Shown: in pieces, positions 1-8,356 of the stretch
Layout of the letters: each line of letters starts with the position of its first letter
How positions within the stretch are numbered: position 1 is the first letter of the stretch
DNA from: an uncultured Pirellula sp.
GTDB lineage: Bacteria; Planctomycetota; Planctomycetia; Pirellulales; Pirellulaceae
Length of the DNA stretch: 14,615 nucleotides
NCBI GenBank assembly: GCA_903892365.1
Contig: CAITIF010000906.1
Coordinates: forward strand, 1 to 14,615
Direction of reading: 5' to 3'
Position numbers and translations under genes: made by a program
Notes under the pieces: generated by a model
What the model was told of the DNA's origin: nothing
The model's input: only the letters and a program-made list of their open reading frames with translations
The model's database searches: none

Positions 1-732
1 CTTGCAGCTCGTGCGAAACAAGCATTTTCAGAATATCTTCCGATTCGCGCAACCGCCGATGGCATGTCTCGCATCTACCGAAACGTCCCGTATGGACCTA
101 TGCTCGAACTTTTCTTCTTGGACCTAAGAAGCTATCGCGGCGACAACTCGGAAAATCGCCAAACCGAACGTTCGAAGGCTACCGATTTGTTGGGCGAATC
201 TCAACTGGAATGGTTGAAACGAAAGCTCGCCAAAAGCAAAGCCACATGGAAAGTCATTTGTTGCGATATGCCTATCGGCCTAGTCGTTCGCGATGGAAAA
301 GATAGCTTCGAAAACGGAGCCAATGGGAACGGCCAAGCCCTAGGACGCGAATTGGAGTTCGCTGATTTGTTTCGCTTCGTCAAAACCAAAGGGATCAAAA
401 ACCTCGTTTGGCTAACAGCCGATGTTCACTTCGCTGCCTCCTACTTCTACGATCCCAATCAAGCGGTGTTCCAAGACTTCGAACCGTTCTGGGAATTCGT
501 CTCAGGGCCGCTGCACGCTGGGACATTCGGACCAGCAGAGCTCGATAATACCTTTGGGCCGCAGCTCAAGTTCAAAGGAATCCCGGATGGCATGCGAGCC
601 AATCGCCCACCGTCCGAAGGGTACCAGTTCTTTGGGATGGTGAAGATCGATTCCAAGACGAGTGCGATGAATGTCTCGCACTGGAATGCTGCCGGCTCGA
701 AACTATGGGAAATCGATCTGCCCCCAGCTTAG
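1..732 (+). CDS. PhoD-like alkaline phosphatase/phosphodiesterase, 5'-truncated by window edge
   Basis: This is the C-terminal part of a PhoD-family metallophosphoesterase, a family of exported, metal-dependent enzymes that release phosphate from organic phosphate esters. The frame is open from base 1, and the 21 codons before the first ATG (base 64) already read like PhoD (AFSEYLPIR followed by RIYRNVPYG), so that ATG is internal and the true start lies off the left edge. Visible family marks are LDLRSYRG (about bases 118-141), the metal-ligand motif LTADVHFA with its Asp and His at about 421-429, and EFVSGPLHAGTFGP near the end. The gene stops with TAG at 730-732. It converges on the saccharopine gene with a 46-base gap. 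The signal peptide and N-terminal metal ligands cannot be seen. The family call is firm; the substrate is not known. Confidence 0.88.
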   Translation, partial: LAARAKQAFSEYLPIRATADGMSRIYRNVPYGPMLELFFLDLRSYRGDNSENRQTERSKATDLLGESQLEWLKRKLAKSKATWKVICCDMPIGLVVRDGKDSFENGANGNGQALGRELEFADLFRFVKTKGIKNLVWLTADVHFAASYFYDPNQAVFQDFEPFWEFVSGPLHAGTFGPAELDNTFGPQLKFKGIPDGMRANRPPSEGYQFFGMVKIDSKTSAMNVSHWNAAGSKLWEIDLPPA

Positions 733-739
733 CCATTTG

Positions 740-774
740 TTGCAAAGTCCATCAAGTATTGCAAAGTCCATCAA
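740..774. repeat. 16-bp tandem direct repeat between convergent genes
   Basis: The 16-mer TTGCAAAGTCCATCAA occurs at 740-755 and again at 759-774, separated by only GTA (19-base period). It lies in the short gap between the stop of the phosphatase and the stop of the convergent LYS9-like gene. It has no strong hairpin and no T-run, so it is not an obvious terminator. It may be a slippage duplication. Confidence 0.75.
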
Positions 775-778
775 TCGC

Positions 779-1909
779 CTAATCATGAAGGATCTTGATC
801 CCGAGTCCTTGGAGATTGTCCAGCCAGAGATTCATTTCGGTTGAAGTGTTCGGGGCGCCACGAACGCCCGGTTGGAAGCCACCATCAAACAATGCTTCCA
901 CGGTAAAGGCTGCCGGCCAAGAGACCAAACGGGCCATCGAGGTTTCGCCGCCAGAACCGCAATCGTCTATAAAATAGGTTTGGTTGAAAAGGCATTCGCC
1001 TTGGTTTTTTGCCATTAGATTGACGTACAACACCACCCGATCCTGTTCATCAGCCGCATAGGCATGTTTGCTCCAAAGGTCAGCGCCCATCTTCTCGATC
1101 TCCTCATTCGAAGCACTCGGAATCCGAACAAAGATCTGCTCCCAAGCCTTCTTCCATCCCCCGAGCCGAATGGTTCCACGAACAAAACTCTGCACGTTCC
1201 AGGTAGCGTCAAAACCATAATCCGCCACGTAAGGAACCGAATCGCGATTGGGATACACCTCAAAGACCTCACCCCGAATCGCTAGGTTCTTAACCGATTC
1301 CCACGCGCGTTCGATGCTGGCCTCACGTCCATACTCGATGAACCGAGCTCGATTGGTGAGTGCTCTTAGAACTCCTGCAGGGGACCATGAAAACTTGTAT
1401 TTGAAATCGTCAGGATTTTTGGGGACTCCACCGCAATACGAATTGAAATGGAGTTCTGCAGTGGGATCAAACGCCGGCGATGCTCGCCAGGCTAGGACCA
1501 AAAGATGGGCGAACACATGATCGATCCCTGGATCCAAGCCACATTCGTTGACGAAGCATAACTCTTTGCATTTTGCTTTTTCGTGCAGCCGCCGCATCCC
1601 TTCCGAAATATAACTGGTGGTCACTAAGTGAGCGTTGCGTTCAAGACATACACCCGCAAGTTCCAAATGCATGTTGGCGGGCAACATGGAGACCACGATG
1701 TCCCCTGGCTGCACGGCCTGTTGCAAATCCGACAAAGTGTATGTTCGGATAGTCGTGGTGGCTGGGACAGTACCGTTTGAAAAAACAGACTGCGCACGTT
1801 CGAGGGTGCGATTCCATAACACCAGAGCTTTCCCCGACCGAGCTAAACGAAGAATGCCAGGCCCCGAGGAAAGTCCAGCTCCCACCCAATGAATCGTTGA
1901 TGTTGTCAT
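779..1909 (-). CDS. Saccharopine dehydrogenase, LYS9-like (L-glutamate-forming side)
   Basis: The 376-residue product belongs to the saccharopine reductase family (yeast LYS9; the SDH half of LKR/SDH). It interconverts saccharopine with glutamate plus 2-aminoadipate 6-semialdehyde using NAD(P). The N-terminal Rossmann loop reads WVGAG (residues 8-12). Family blocks follow: VTTSYIS (96-102), NECGLDPGIDH (121-131), SYCGGVP (157-163), YKFSWSPAGV (171-180), then YPNRDS and a C-terminal GGETSMARLVSWP. I chose the ATG at 1909-1907 because it overlaps the upstream gene's TGA as ATGA and lies just before the Rossmann strand; 15 further in-frame codons upstream would sit inside the neighbour. Translation is probably coupled to that neighbour. 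The product is somewhat shorter than the roughly 450-residue yeast enzyme. Catabolic direction is likely but inferred. Confidence 0.9.
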   Translation of the reverse strand: MTTSTIHWVGAGLSSGPGILRLARSGKALVLWNRTLERAQSVFSNGTVPATTTIRTYTLSDLQQAVQPGDIVVSMLPANMHLELAGVCLERNAHLVTTSYISEGMRRLHEKAKCKELCFVNECGLDPGIDHVFAHLLVLAWRASPAFDPTAELHFNSYCGGVPKNPDDFKYKFSWSPAGVLRALTNRARFIEYGREASIERAWESVKNLAIRGEVFEVYPNRDSVPYVADYGFDATWNVQSFVRGTIRLGGWKKAWEQIFVRIPSASNEEIEKMGADLWSKHAYAADEQDRVVLYVNLMAKNQGECLFNQTYFIDDCGSGGETSMARLVSWPAAFTVEALFDGGFQPGVRGAPNTSTEMNLWLDNLQGLGIKILHD

Positions 1910-3000
1910 GTTTTTGCTTCGAAGGATCGATAGAGTTGAAGGGCCCTGGTCCAAACAGGATCGTCCGAACCAAGGGTCAGCAAATAAGGTAACATCTGCG
2001 CGCCAAAGTCCTGACTGCTCTCGCGAGGCAGAAGCGACGGGAGATGATCGATGGCCGTCAGGTCAAGGCGCTCGGGTGAGTCCAACTGGATCACCGGATT
2101 CGAAAAGGTCGTCACCGAATCGTACACAGGAATGGGATTGTTGGGACTTTTAGGATCGCAACTGACGTCACTAATGACACAGAGCTTTCTTGGTTGATCC
2201 AACATCTCTCGCGTGAGGAATGGATTCATCTTACCTTGTACCAGAACACAATTGATAAAAAGCTCATGGTCCAAGATTTCGGAAAATGGGCCACCGCTTG
2301 CCGTTTCGGACAGATCCCACAAGGTAAGATTGCTCGATGGAAAACTTAGTTTACGGAACAGATCGATGGCCCCGGAACCACATCGTCCTTTTGCGCCAAT
2401 AATCATCGCTCGAGGAAGTGCAGCGGACCTTTGCATCGCACTCGACAAGCGAGCCTGCAATCCATTCAGAAGCTCCGCTTCATCGCGCACCATTTTCACT
2501 TCTGGGAAGGGAGCGTCCCCATGGATTTGTTGATGCGCCCAAATGTCGACCGCTAAGGCGGCACCTGAGAATCCCGCCCATCGACCGAATGCAGCCACGC
2601 GTCGCCCAGCTTCATCCACCAAAAACTCTAGGTCCAGCAACACCCCTCCACCATGTTTGAAACGCTGGATCGTGGTTAGCCAACCCTGTTGCCCTTTGTA
2701 AGCATGAGCAAAAAATAGATGCTTATGGATCAAAGGCGTATCCTCGTCCGGAAGCTCTTTGATTCCGAGAATGATGCTATGCTCAGGTGCCTTGCTCCAG
2801 GTACCACTTGGCTCCATCGTCGCGCCAACGGCACTATATTCGTCGTCGGCAAAACACCTAACGATGGATCTTTCCACGGAGATGGTAAATCCAGCTTCGA
2901 TCAATTTCAGTGCATGATTTGGAGTCAACGCAGTCCGTCGCTCGAACGGTTTGGTCTCGTCGCGAAGCCATAAATGAGCTTTCGGTCCTGGTCCTGTCAT
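1906..3000 (-). CDS. Saccharopine dehydrogenase, LYS1-like (L-lysine-forming side)
   Basis: The 364-residue product matches the fungal LYS1 type along its whole length; yeast Lys1 is about 373 residues. The enzyme joins lysine and 2-oxoglutarate into saccharopine, or the reverse. Visible motifs are WLRDETKPFERRTALTP (11-27), GIKELP with the likely catalytic Lys81, FAHAYK with the likely catalytic His99, AAFGRWAGFSGAAL (136-149), the dinucleotide-binding GAKGRCGSGAIDL (202-214), NNPIPVYD (287-294) and AIDHLPSLLPRE (316-327). The ATG at 3000-2998 fits the family N terminus and has AAGGG five bases upstream; an ATG at 3084 would add 28 residues unlike the family. The gene is first in a two-gene unit with the LYS9-like gene (ATGA overlap), and it diverges from an AraC-type regulator. 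Confidence 0.93.
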   Translation of the reverse strand: MTGPGPKAHLWLRDETKPFERRTALTPNHALKLIEAGFTISVERSIVRCFADDEYSAVGATMEPSGTWSKAPEHSIILGIKELPDEDTPLIHKHLFFAHAYKGQQGWLTTIQRFKHGGGVLLDLEFLVDEAGRRVAAFGRWAGFSGAALAVDIWAHQQIHGDAPFPEVKMVRDEAELLNGLQARLSSAMQRSAALPRAMIIGAKGRCGSGAIDLFRKLSFPSSNLTLWDLSETASGGPFSEILDHELFINCVLVQGKMNPFLTREMLDQPRKLCVISDVSCDPKSPNNPIPVYDSVTTFSNPVIQLDSPERLDLTAIDHLPSLLPRESSQDFGAQMLPYLLTLGSDDPVWTRALQLYRSFEAKT

Positions 3001-3171
3001 GAATACCCTTGGCAATTCCCTTGGTGCATCTTCTCGCGTCTTGTGTCCAAAACAAATGAATCTGGTGATGGATGAATGTAGCAATTATTCGACGATGTTG
3101 AACCACAGCCCCCTTTTTTGCTAAGCTGGTCGTGATGACTGGAAAATGCGCATAAATACGGTTGAGGTCCT
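3001..3171. promoter_or_regulatory. Divergent intergenic region between the lys1-like gene and the araC-like gene
   Basis: These 171 bases must carry the promoters of both divergent genes. On the minus strand the heptamer CCAAGGG occurs twice 12 bases apart (3018-3024 and 3006-3012), and the nearer copy supplies the AAGGG Shine-Dalgarno of the lys1-like gene. On the plus strand GAGG at 3164-3167 lies four bases before the regulator's ATG. I found no convincing -35/-10 pair in either direction. A binding site for the regulator here is likely by analogy with divergent AraC genes but was not identified. Confidence 0.5.
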
Positions 3172-3912
3172 ATGAACGTCCATGAATTCTTACAACTGCT
3201 TGCCACCCCGATGACGGGTGAGATGTTGTTTGATCATTTGTCGGACGTCGTTTATTTCATCAAGGACGCCAAAGGTGCGTATTTGGTTGTGAACCAAACG
3301 TTGGCGGAACGTTGCGGCACCAAAGACAAGCAGGCAATTTTGGGAAGGACATCCGCCGAGGTGCTTGGCGAACCGCTAGGGAAGCGGTTTACCGATCAGG
3401 ATCAGCAAGTCCTTTCAACTGGCAATCCGCTCATCTCGCAGCTGGAGCTCCATATCCATCGCTCTGGATTGGTGGGTTGGTGTTTGACAACCAAGCTACC
3501 TCTTCGCGATAAGAAAGGAAAAGTCATTGGATTGGTTGGGGTCTCTCAGGATCTAAAGGTGCCCGACCGCGATACTCAAGAATATCGACAGGTCGCATTC
3601 GCGATTCAGTCCGCCGAGAAACATATCGCATCGCCACCCAAGATCGCCGAAATGTCCGCATGGGCTGGAATGTCGGTATACCAACTGGATCGTAGAATGC
3701 AATCCATCTTCGGTCTTACCACGGGACAGTGGTTACTGAAAACTCGCATCGATCGAGCTCAGAGACTGCTCAGCGAATCCGATCTGGGGATCGCGGCTAT
3801 TGCGGTCGCAGTAGGATACACAGACCAAAGTGCATTCAGTCGTCAGTTTCGGACCGCGACCAGCCTGACCCCCAACCAATTTCGCTTTGCCAGCCGCAAT
3901 GCTCCGAGGTGA
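3172..3912 (+). CDS. AraC-family transcriptional regulator with N-terminal PAS domain
   Basis: The 246-residue cytoplasmic regulator has an N-terminal PAS sensor fold at about residues 17-128 (from DHLSDVVYFIKD to KKGKVIGLVGVSQDL). A two-helix-turn-helix AraC DNA-binding domain follows at about 155-242, with the typical IAAIAVAVGYTDQSAFSRQFRTATSLTPNQFR at its end. The ATG is preceded by GAGG at four-base spacing. The PAS domain could bind a small ligand or cofactor; no Cys or His haem motif is evident. It is divergent from the lys1/lys9-like pair, which makes that operon its most probable target, together with its own gene. The regulated ligand and the sign of regulation cannot be read from sequence. 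The gene faces the hrpA-type gene tail to tail. Confidence 0.9.
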   Translation: MNVHEFLQLLATPMTGEMLFDHLSDVVYFIKDAKGAYLVVNQTLAERCGTKDKQAILGRTSAEVLGEPLGKRFTDQDQQVLSTGNPLISQLELHIHRSGLVGWCLTTKLPLRDKKGKVIGLVGVSQDLKVPDRDTQEYRQVAFAIQSAEKHIASPPKIAEMSAWAGMSVYQLDRRMQSIFGLTTGQWLLKTRIDRAQRLLSESDLGIAAIAVAVGYTDQSAFSRQFRTATSLTPNQFRFASRNAPR

Positions 3913-4111
3913 CGTTAACGTAGTAGTTGAATTTACTACTCTTCGAAAAAGTTACCCCAGGAATCGGAAATGCACTGTGCAAAGTGATGGGTAATGAATC
4001 GTCGGTACATCTCCTGCGTCTGTTGCGATAGAAGCAATGGACCGAGCAGTGAACTCTTCTTGGACTGATGACATCGGGAAGCTAACGGGTCACACCCTTC
4101 CTATCAACCCA
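3913..4111. other. Intergenic gap between convergent araC-like and hrpA-like genes
   Basis: These 199 bases contain no credible ORF. A weak stem AGTAGT/ACTACT (3922-3927 with 3935-3940, seven-base loop) lies just after the regulator's stop, and GGGT/ACCC (4087-4090 with 4094-4097) lies near the helicase's stop. Neither is followed by a T-run, so I do not call them terminators. The octamer ATCAACCC is tandemly duplicated at 4103-4118, spanning the helicase stop codon. Confidence 0.45.
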
Positions 4112-7100
4112 TCAACCCAACTGTTGCTTCAGCTTATCTAATCGCTTGGGGGATACGCTAACGCGCGTCCCTAATTGCTGCGCATACAACGAGACTCGTA
4201 ACTCCTCCATGAGCCATCGATACTCTTGCAATGCACCCGTTGCATAAACTTGCGATGAACCCGAAGGCGCTGTGTTCTCAACATAGTCCGGCAAACTCTT
4301 GAGAACCGTCGCCGGCGGTTGCAACTTTGCCAATTGAGTTTGATACTCGTCCCAATACCCTTGCACCGATCGATCGATCTCCAAATCCTTGCTGACTCCT
4401 ACCGTCTTCAATCGGTCTAACCGAACCGCAATCGCTTCCAGATATCGCGGATACTCCCGTACATAACACCACGGCCAATGGTACACCATCGCATCTTGAA
4501 ACAACGCCTTCAGCTGCATCTGGATCGCTTGCACACTCGACTGGTAAGTCGACGGTGATTTCTCCAGCAAACCGCGAACCTTGTGATTCGCGCTGGCAAG
4601 CTTGGGTAACCATCGCCCCACTTCCGCTGCAGCGCCCGCAATCCGCTCGATTCGCTTCAATCGCTCGATGTCAAACTCCACCTGAGTTCTTATGACAGGC
4701 TTGCATTGCTCCAGATGCCACTGCGTGTCAACGAATGCAAGCCTCGCAATCAAGTCCCCGACAAGATCCCGCAATCGATCTCCACCGAATCGATCGGATA
4801 ACCGAAGTGTGCAGCTGGACCATTCTGGAAGAAATTGAATCTGGCTTCGAATCTCCCGTCGCTCCATCTTCGACAACAGCATCACCACCCCGCGTCGCAG
4901 CAACTGCTCCGCAAGTACTTCATGATCCACGATCGACGTTCGAATGATCCCTTTATCTACTACCAAGGTCGGATATCGACTCATGCGAACTCCCCCTCGC
5001 ATCTCGACGACCGACTTGGGCAACGTGTCGATGTCCCAGTTGTCCATTGCCTTCCGAGCCCAAGCATACTGAGGCGCCGGGCCCGCACTCGCAGCCGGCA
5101 AATCCACCGCAATCGCCGCTTGTGCCTGCTGCAATTCCACCAGGTTTCGGCTCGCTTCCACCGATTCCCCTTTCTCATTCACCAGCTCCACGCGCATCCT
5201 CAAATGCTCTGGAATACTCGATAAATCAAAATCATCTTGCTTAACGGCTTCACGCAAATCTTGCGTTAGGATTTCACAAATCGATTTCCAAAACGGTAAC
5301 TGTTGACGCTCGCAATCGGCCAACTTCGGCAACAATCGACGAACCGTATCAGGCACAGGTACCAATTGACGCCGCAATCGCTTGGGCAACGATTTGATCA
5401 AGCAGGTTAGCTTTTCTTCGAGCATACCTGGCACAAGCCACTCCAACCGCTCCTCATTTAGCTGATGCACCAGCGTTCCCGGCACCAGCACGCTCACACC
5501 GTCCGCCTGGTCCCCCGGTTCGTACCGATAACGCAAAGGCAACTGACTGACCCCTACCGAAAACTTCTCCGGAAATCGCTCCGCCACTTCAGTGCGATCC
5601 ACATCCACCGCAATCGCTTCCCAACTGAGATAGGGTGTTGTATCTAGCGTCTCCGCTGTACCCTTGCTTCCCTTGCCGGGGGCGGAAACCGTTCGATCCC
5701 ATTTCTCCAGCGTCACTCGATCGACCACGCTGCTCGGTATTCGGTTCCGATAAAAATCAGCCAACACAAACGCATCCACCACCAGATCGCGCCGCCGAGT
5801 TTTATCGCCCAGTTGCTGCACTTCCTGCAAAAACCGCTGATTGTGCTGCCAAAAACTTGCCCGAGAAACCAGCTCATTCTCAGCCAGTCCATCCTCGATC
5901 AACAATTTCCTAGCCAACACCGGATCGATGGGTGCTAACGGAACCGCCAGTTTAGGTGACACGGGCAAGCCAAACAATGTTCCCTTGCGCATGACCAACG
6001 CGCTCCCCTGCTTCTTGCTGAAGTGCGGCTCATCGAAGGTGTACTTGATCATATGAGCCGCACACCGAGCGATCCATTCCAATTCAATCTTGGCAACGGT
6101 CCGAGCGTATCGCTGCGTTGTCTCGATCAGCTCCGAAGCTACGATCCACTTGGGCCGCGATTGCTTCACTCCCGATCCTGGCCACAGATTCACCTCCAGC
6201 GATTGAGCCCCCTTGTACTTGCCAACATCTTCCAACATGCAAATGTTCGAGAGCAACCCACACAGCAGAGACTGATGGAGTTCTTGATAGCCATCGGGCA
6301 GCTTTTTACTATCGTTCGACGGAGCATCCATCGCGGGCTCGGAAGCCGAATTGTCTTGAAATCGCCGTGACGATTGTTGCTTGATAGCCGCTTGCCGGCG
6401 GTCCGCACTTGCAGAGTTTTGAATGTCGATGGGGGCCAGGTTCAGCTTGCGCTTGCCTGTCGACAATCGCATCTCGTTGCATTGCTCCAGCAACTGCCGA
6501 TGCACGTCGGCCCATTCACGTATACGAACCATCGAAAGAAACGATTCGCGAAGGGCCTTTTCAAGCCGGGACCGACCCAACTGTTCGCGTAACTTTTGAT
6601 AGAAGTCCCAAATTCTTAGATAGCTCAAGAAGTCGCTATTGGGGTCTCGGAATTTTTGATGAGCTTCGTCGGCGGCTTGCGCTTTTTCAGGCGGCCGGAC
6701 CCGTGGGTCCTGAGTTTCAATCGCAGCGGCAATGATCAATGCATCGTTCAGACACCCATTTCGCTCGGCTTCAATCAGTATTCGGCCAACCCGTGGATTC
6801 ACCGGCCATCGAGCCAGCTTGCGGCCCGTTTCTGTCAGTCGCTCTTGATCGTCGATTGCGGATAACTCGCGCAGTACATTCATCCCTTCCCGAACGGCCT
6901 CGGGGCGAGGTGGATCCAACCAAGGCAACGCCTCTACATCTTCGATTCCCAGCGACTTGATATGCACGATGGTAGATGCAAGATCGCTTCGGCGAATTTC
7001 AGGGGTCGCAAACGCAGACCTGGCAAGATAGTCCGACTCGTCGTACAACCGAATCGCAATGCCGGCCTCCAACCGCCCGCAACGGCCCGACCTTTGATTG

Positions 7101-8356
7101 CACGACGCTTGCGAGACTGGTTCGATGGGCAGTCGCTGGACTTTGCTCTTGGCTGCGAATCGCGATATCCTCGCCGTACCGGTATCGATCACGTAACGGA
7201 TGCCCGGGACCGTGATCGAACTTTCCGCAACGTTCGTGGCCAGCACAATTCGCTGCAGCCGATGCGGTTGAAAGACGCGTTGCTGTTCCGCTTCGGTCAA
7301 CCGAGCGTACAACGGTAACACCTCGATGTTACTGTGCAAGCCACGTTGAGTGAGATGCCCACGCAAGTGCTTGGTCGCATCGCGGATCTCCCGTTCGGTC
7401 GCAAAGAAACACAAGATGTCCCCGCGCCCCTCGGAAAGCAACTCATCCACGGCATCGCAAAATCGCTGGACGACCGAATCAAAGTCCTCTTCGGCAATAC
7501 TGGCTACCGCCGATCCTCTATTACTACCCGGCAAGCTATTGCTTTCGCGACGTTCCTCCAGCATGGCCTCGCGGACACTCATGGCACCGCGATAGCGCAC
7601 TTCGACGGGAAAGCCTCGCCCTTCCACATTGACAACCGGCGCTGCCCCAAGAGCATCTTGAAAGTGATTCGCGTACTGCTCTGCATCGATGGTTGCACTG
7701 GTAATAATCAATCGCAAATCGGGCCGACGCGGCAGAAGCCTTTGCAGGTAGGCCATCAGCAAATCGATGTTCAGCGACCGCTCGTGGGCCTCGTCCAAAA
7801 TGATGCAGTCATAAGCGTCCAGAAATCGGTCGCGCTGGATCTCCGCCAGCAACACACCGTCCGTCATCAACTTGATCAGACTGTCTCCTTTGGTCTGATC
7901 ATTGAACCGTACCTTGAAACCCACCGCCGCACCCACGGTCGAATCAAGTTCATCCGCCAGCCGATGCGCGATCGACCGAGCTGCCAAACGACGTGGCTGA
8001 GTGTGCCCAATCCAACCCGTCTTGCCCAGTCCTGCTTCCAAACACAACTTAGGCAACTGAGTGCTCTTGCCCGAACCGGTCTCGCCGCACAACACCAAAA
8101 CTTGGCGATGGACCAGCAGATCGACAATCTGATCGCGATATCGGGCGATCGGCAGATCCGCATCATATTCCAATCGAACATGCGCGCCCGATCGTTTCGC
8201 AAACTGTTCCTTGGCCTGCTCCACAGCGTGATGCCAACGCTGCAAGTCCGCTTGTTTGCGTTCTCCTTCGGGAAGCCGATCGATACGTTTCCATTGGTCG
8301 ATCAATCGTAAGTAAGATCGACGTAGAACTTGATTTTCAGCGAGCGGACAAATCAT
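4112..8356 (-). CDS. hrpA: ATP-dependent DEAH-box RNA helicase HrpA
   Basis: The 1,414-residue product has the length and layout of bacterial HrpA (about 1,300 residues in E. coli). HrpA uses ATP to remodel RNA and, in E. coli, acts on stalled or collided ribosomes. Helicase motifs are GETGSGKST (91-99), DEAH (188-191), SAT (220-222), TNVAESSITVPG (374-385) and QRSGRCGR (421-428). HA2/OB-like regions follow, then a long C-terminal DUF3418 domain with the near-diagnostic EWLVPGMLEEKLTCLIKSLPKRLRRQLVP. A polar, low-complexity stretch rich in Ser, Asn and Gln lies between the OB-like region and the conserved C-terminal part. I start at the ATG at 8356-8354 because it overlaps the permease's TGA as ATGA; an in-frame ATG at 8632 would add 92 residues read out of frame through the permease gene and unlike HrpA. 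Confidence 0.95.
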   Translation of the reverse strand: MICPLAENQVLRRSYLRLIDQWKRIDRLPEGERKQADLQRWHHAVEQAKEQFAKRSGAHVRLEYDADLPIARYRDQIVDLLVHRQVLVLCGETGSGKSTQLPKLCLEAGLGKTGWIGHTQPRRLAARSIAHRLADELDSTVGAAVGFKVRFNDQTKGDSLIKLMTDGVLLAEIQRDRFLDAYDCIILDEAHERSLNIDLLMAYLQRLLPRRPDLRLIITSATIDAEQYANHFQDALGAAPVVNVEGRGFPVEVRYRGAMSVREAMLEERRESNSLPGSNRGSAVASIAEEDFDSVVQRFCDAVDELLSEGRGDILCFFATEREIRDATKHLRGHLTQRGLHSNIEVLPLYARLTEAEQQRVFQPHRLQRIVLATNVAESSITVPGIRYVIDTGTARISRFAAKSKVQRLPIEPVSQASCNQRSGRCGRLEAGIAIRLYDESDYLARSAFATPEIRRSDLASTIVHIKSLGIEDVEALPWLDPPRPEAVREGMNVLRELSAIDDQERLTETGRKLARWPVNPRVGRILIEAERNGCLNDALIIAAAIETQDPRVRPPEKAQAADEAHQKFRDPNSDFLSYLRIWDFYQKLREQLGRSRLEKALRESFLSMVRIREWADVHRQLLEQCNEMRLSTGKRKLNLAPIDIQNSASADRRQAAIKQQSSRRFQDNSASEPAMDAPSNDSKKLPDGYQELHQSLLCGLLSNICMLEDVGKYKGAQSLEVNLWPGSGVKQSRPKWIVASELIETTQRYARTVAKIELEWIARCAAHMIKYTFDEPHFSKKQGSALVMRKGTLFGLPVSPKLAVPLAPIDPVLARKLLIEDGLAENELVSRASFWQHNQRFLQEVQQLGDKTRRRDLVVDAFVLADFYRNRIPSSVVDRVTLEKWDRTVSAPGKGSKGTAETLDTTPYLSWEAIAVDVDRTEVAERFPEKFSVGVSQLPLRYRYEPGDQADGVSVLVPGTLVHQLNEERLEWLVPGMLEEKLTCLIKSLPKRLRRQLVPVPDTVRRLLPKLADCERQQLPFWKSICEILTQDLREAVKQDDFDLSSIPEHLRMRVELVNEKGESVEASRNLVELQQAQAAIAVDLPAASAGPAPQYAWARKAMDNWDIDTLPKSVVEMRGGVRMSRYPTLVVDKGIIRTSIVDHEVLAEQLLRRGVVMLLSKMERREIRSQIQFLPEWSSCTLRLSDRFGGDRLRDLVGDLIARLAFVDTQWHLEQCKPVIRTQVEFDIERLKRIERIAGAAAEVGRWLPKLASANHKVRGLLEKSPSTYQSSVQAIQMQLKALFQDAMVYHWPWCYVREYPRYLEAIAVRLDRLKTVGVSKDLEIDRSVQGYWDEYQTQLAKLQPPATVLKSLPDYVENTAPSGSSQVYATGALQEYRWLMEELRVSLYAQQLGTRVSVSPKRLDKLKQQLG

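Noticed and set aside
3001..3084. Possible 28-residue N-terminal extension of the LYS1-like protein
   Set aside because: The family starts near WLRDETKP, and the ATG at 3000 has its own AAGGG.
3922..3940. AGTAGT/ACTACT hairpin after the regulator gene as a terminator
   Set aside because: The stem is only six AT-rich pairs and no T-run follows.
7334..8311. 325-codon ORF on the + strand
   Set aside because: It is antisense to the motif-rich helicase core of hrpA and shows no recognisable domain of its own.
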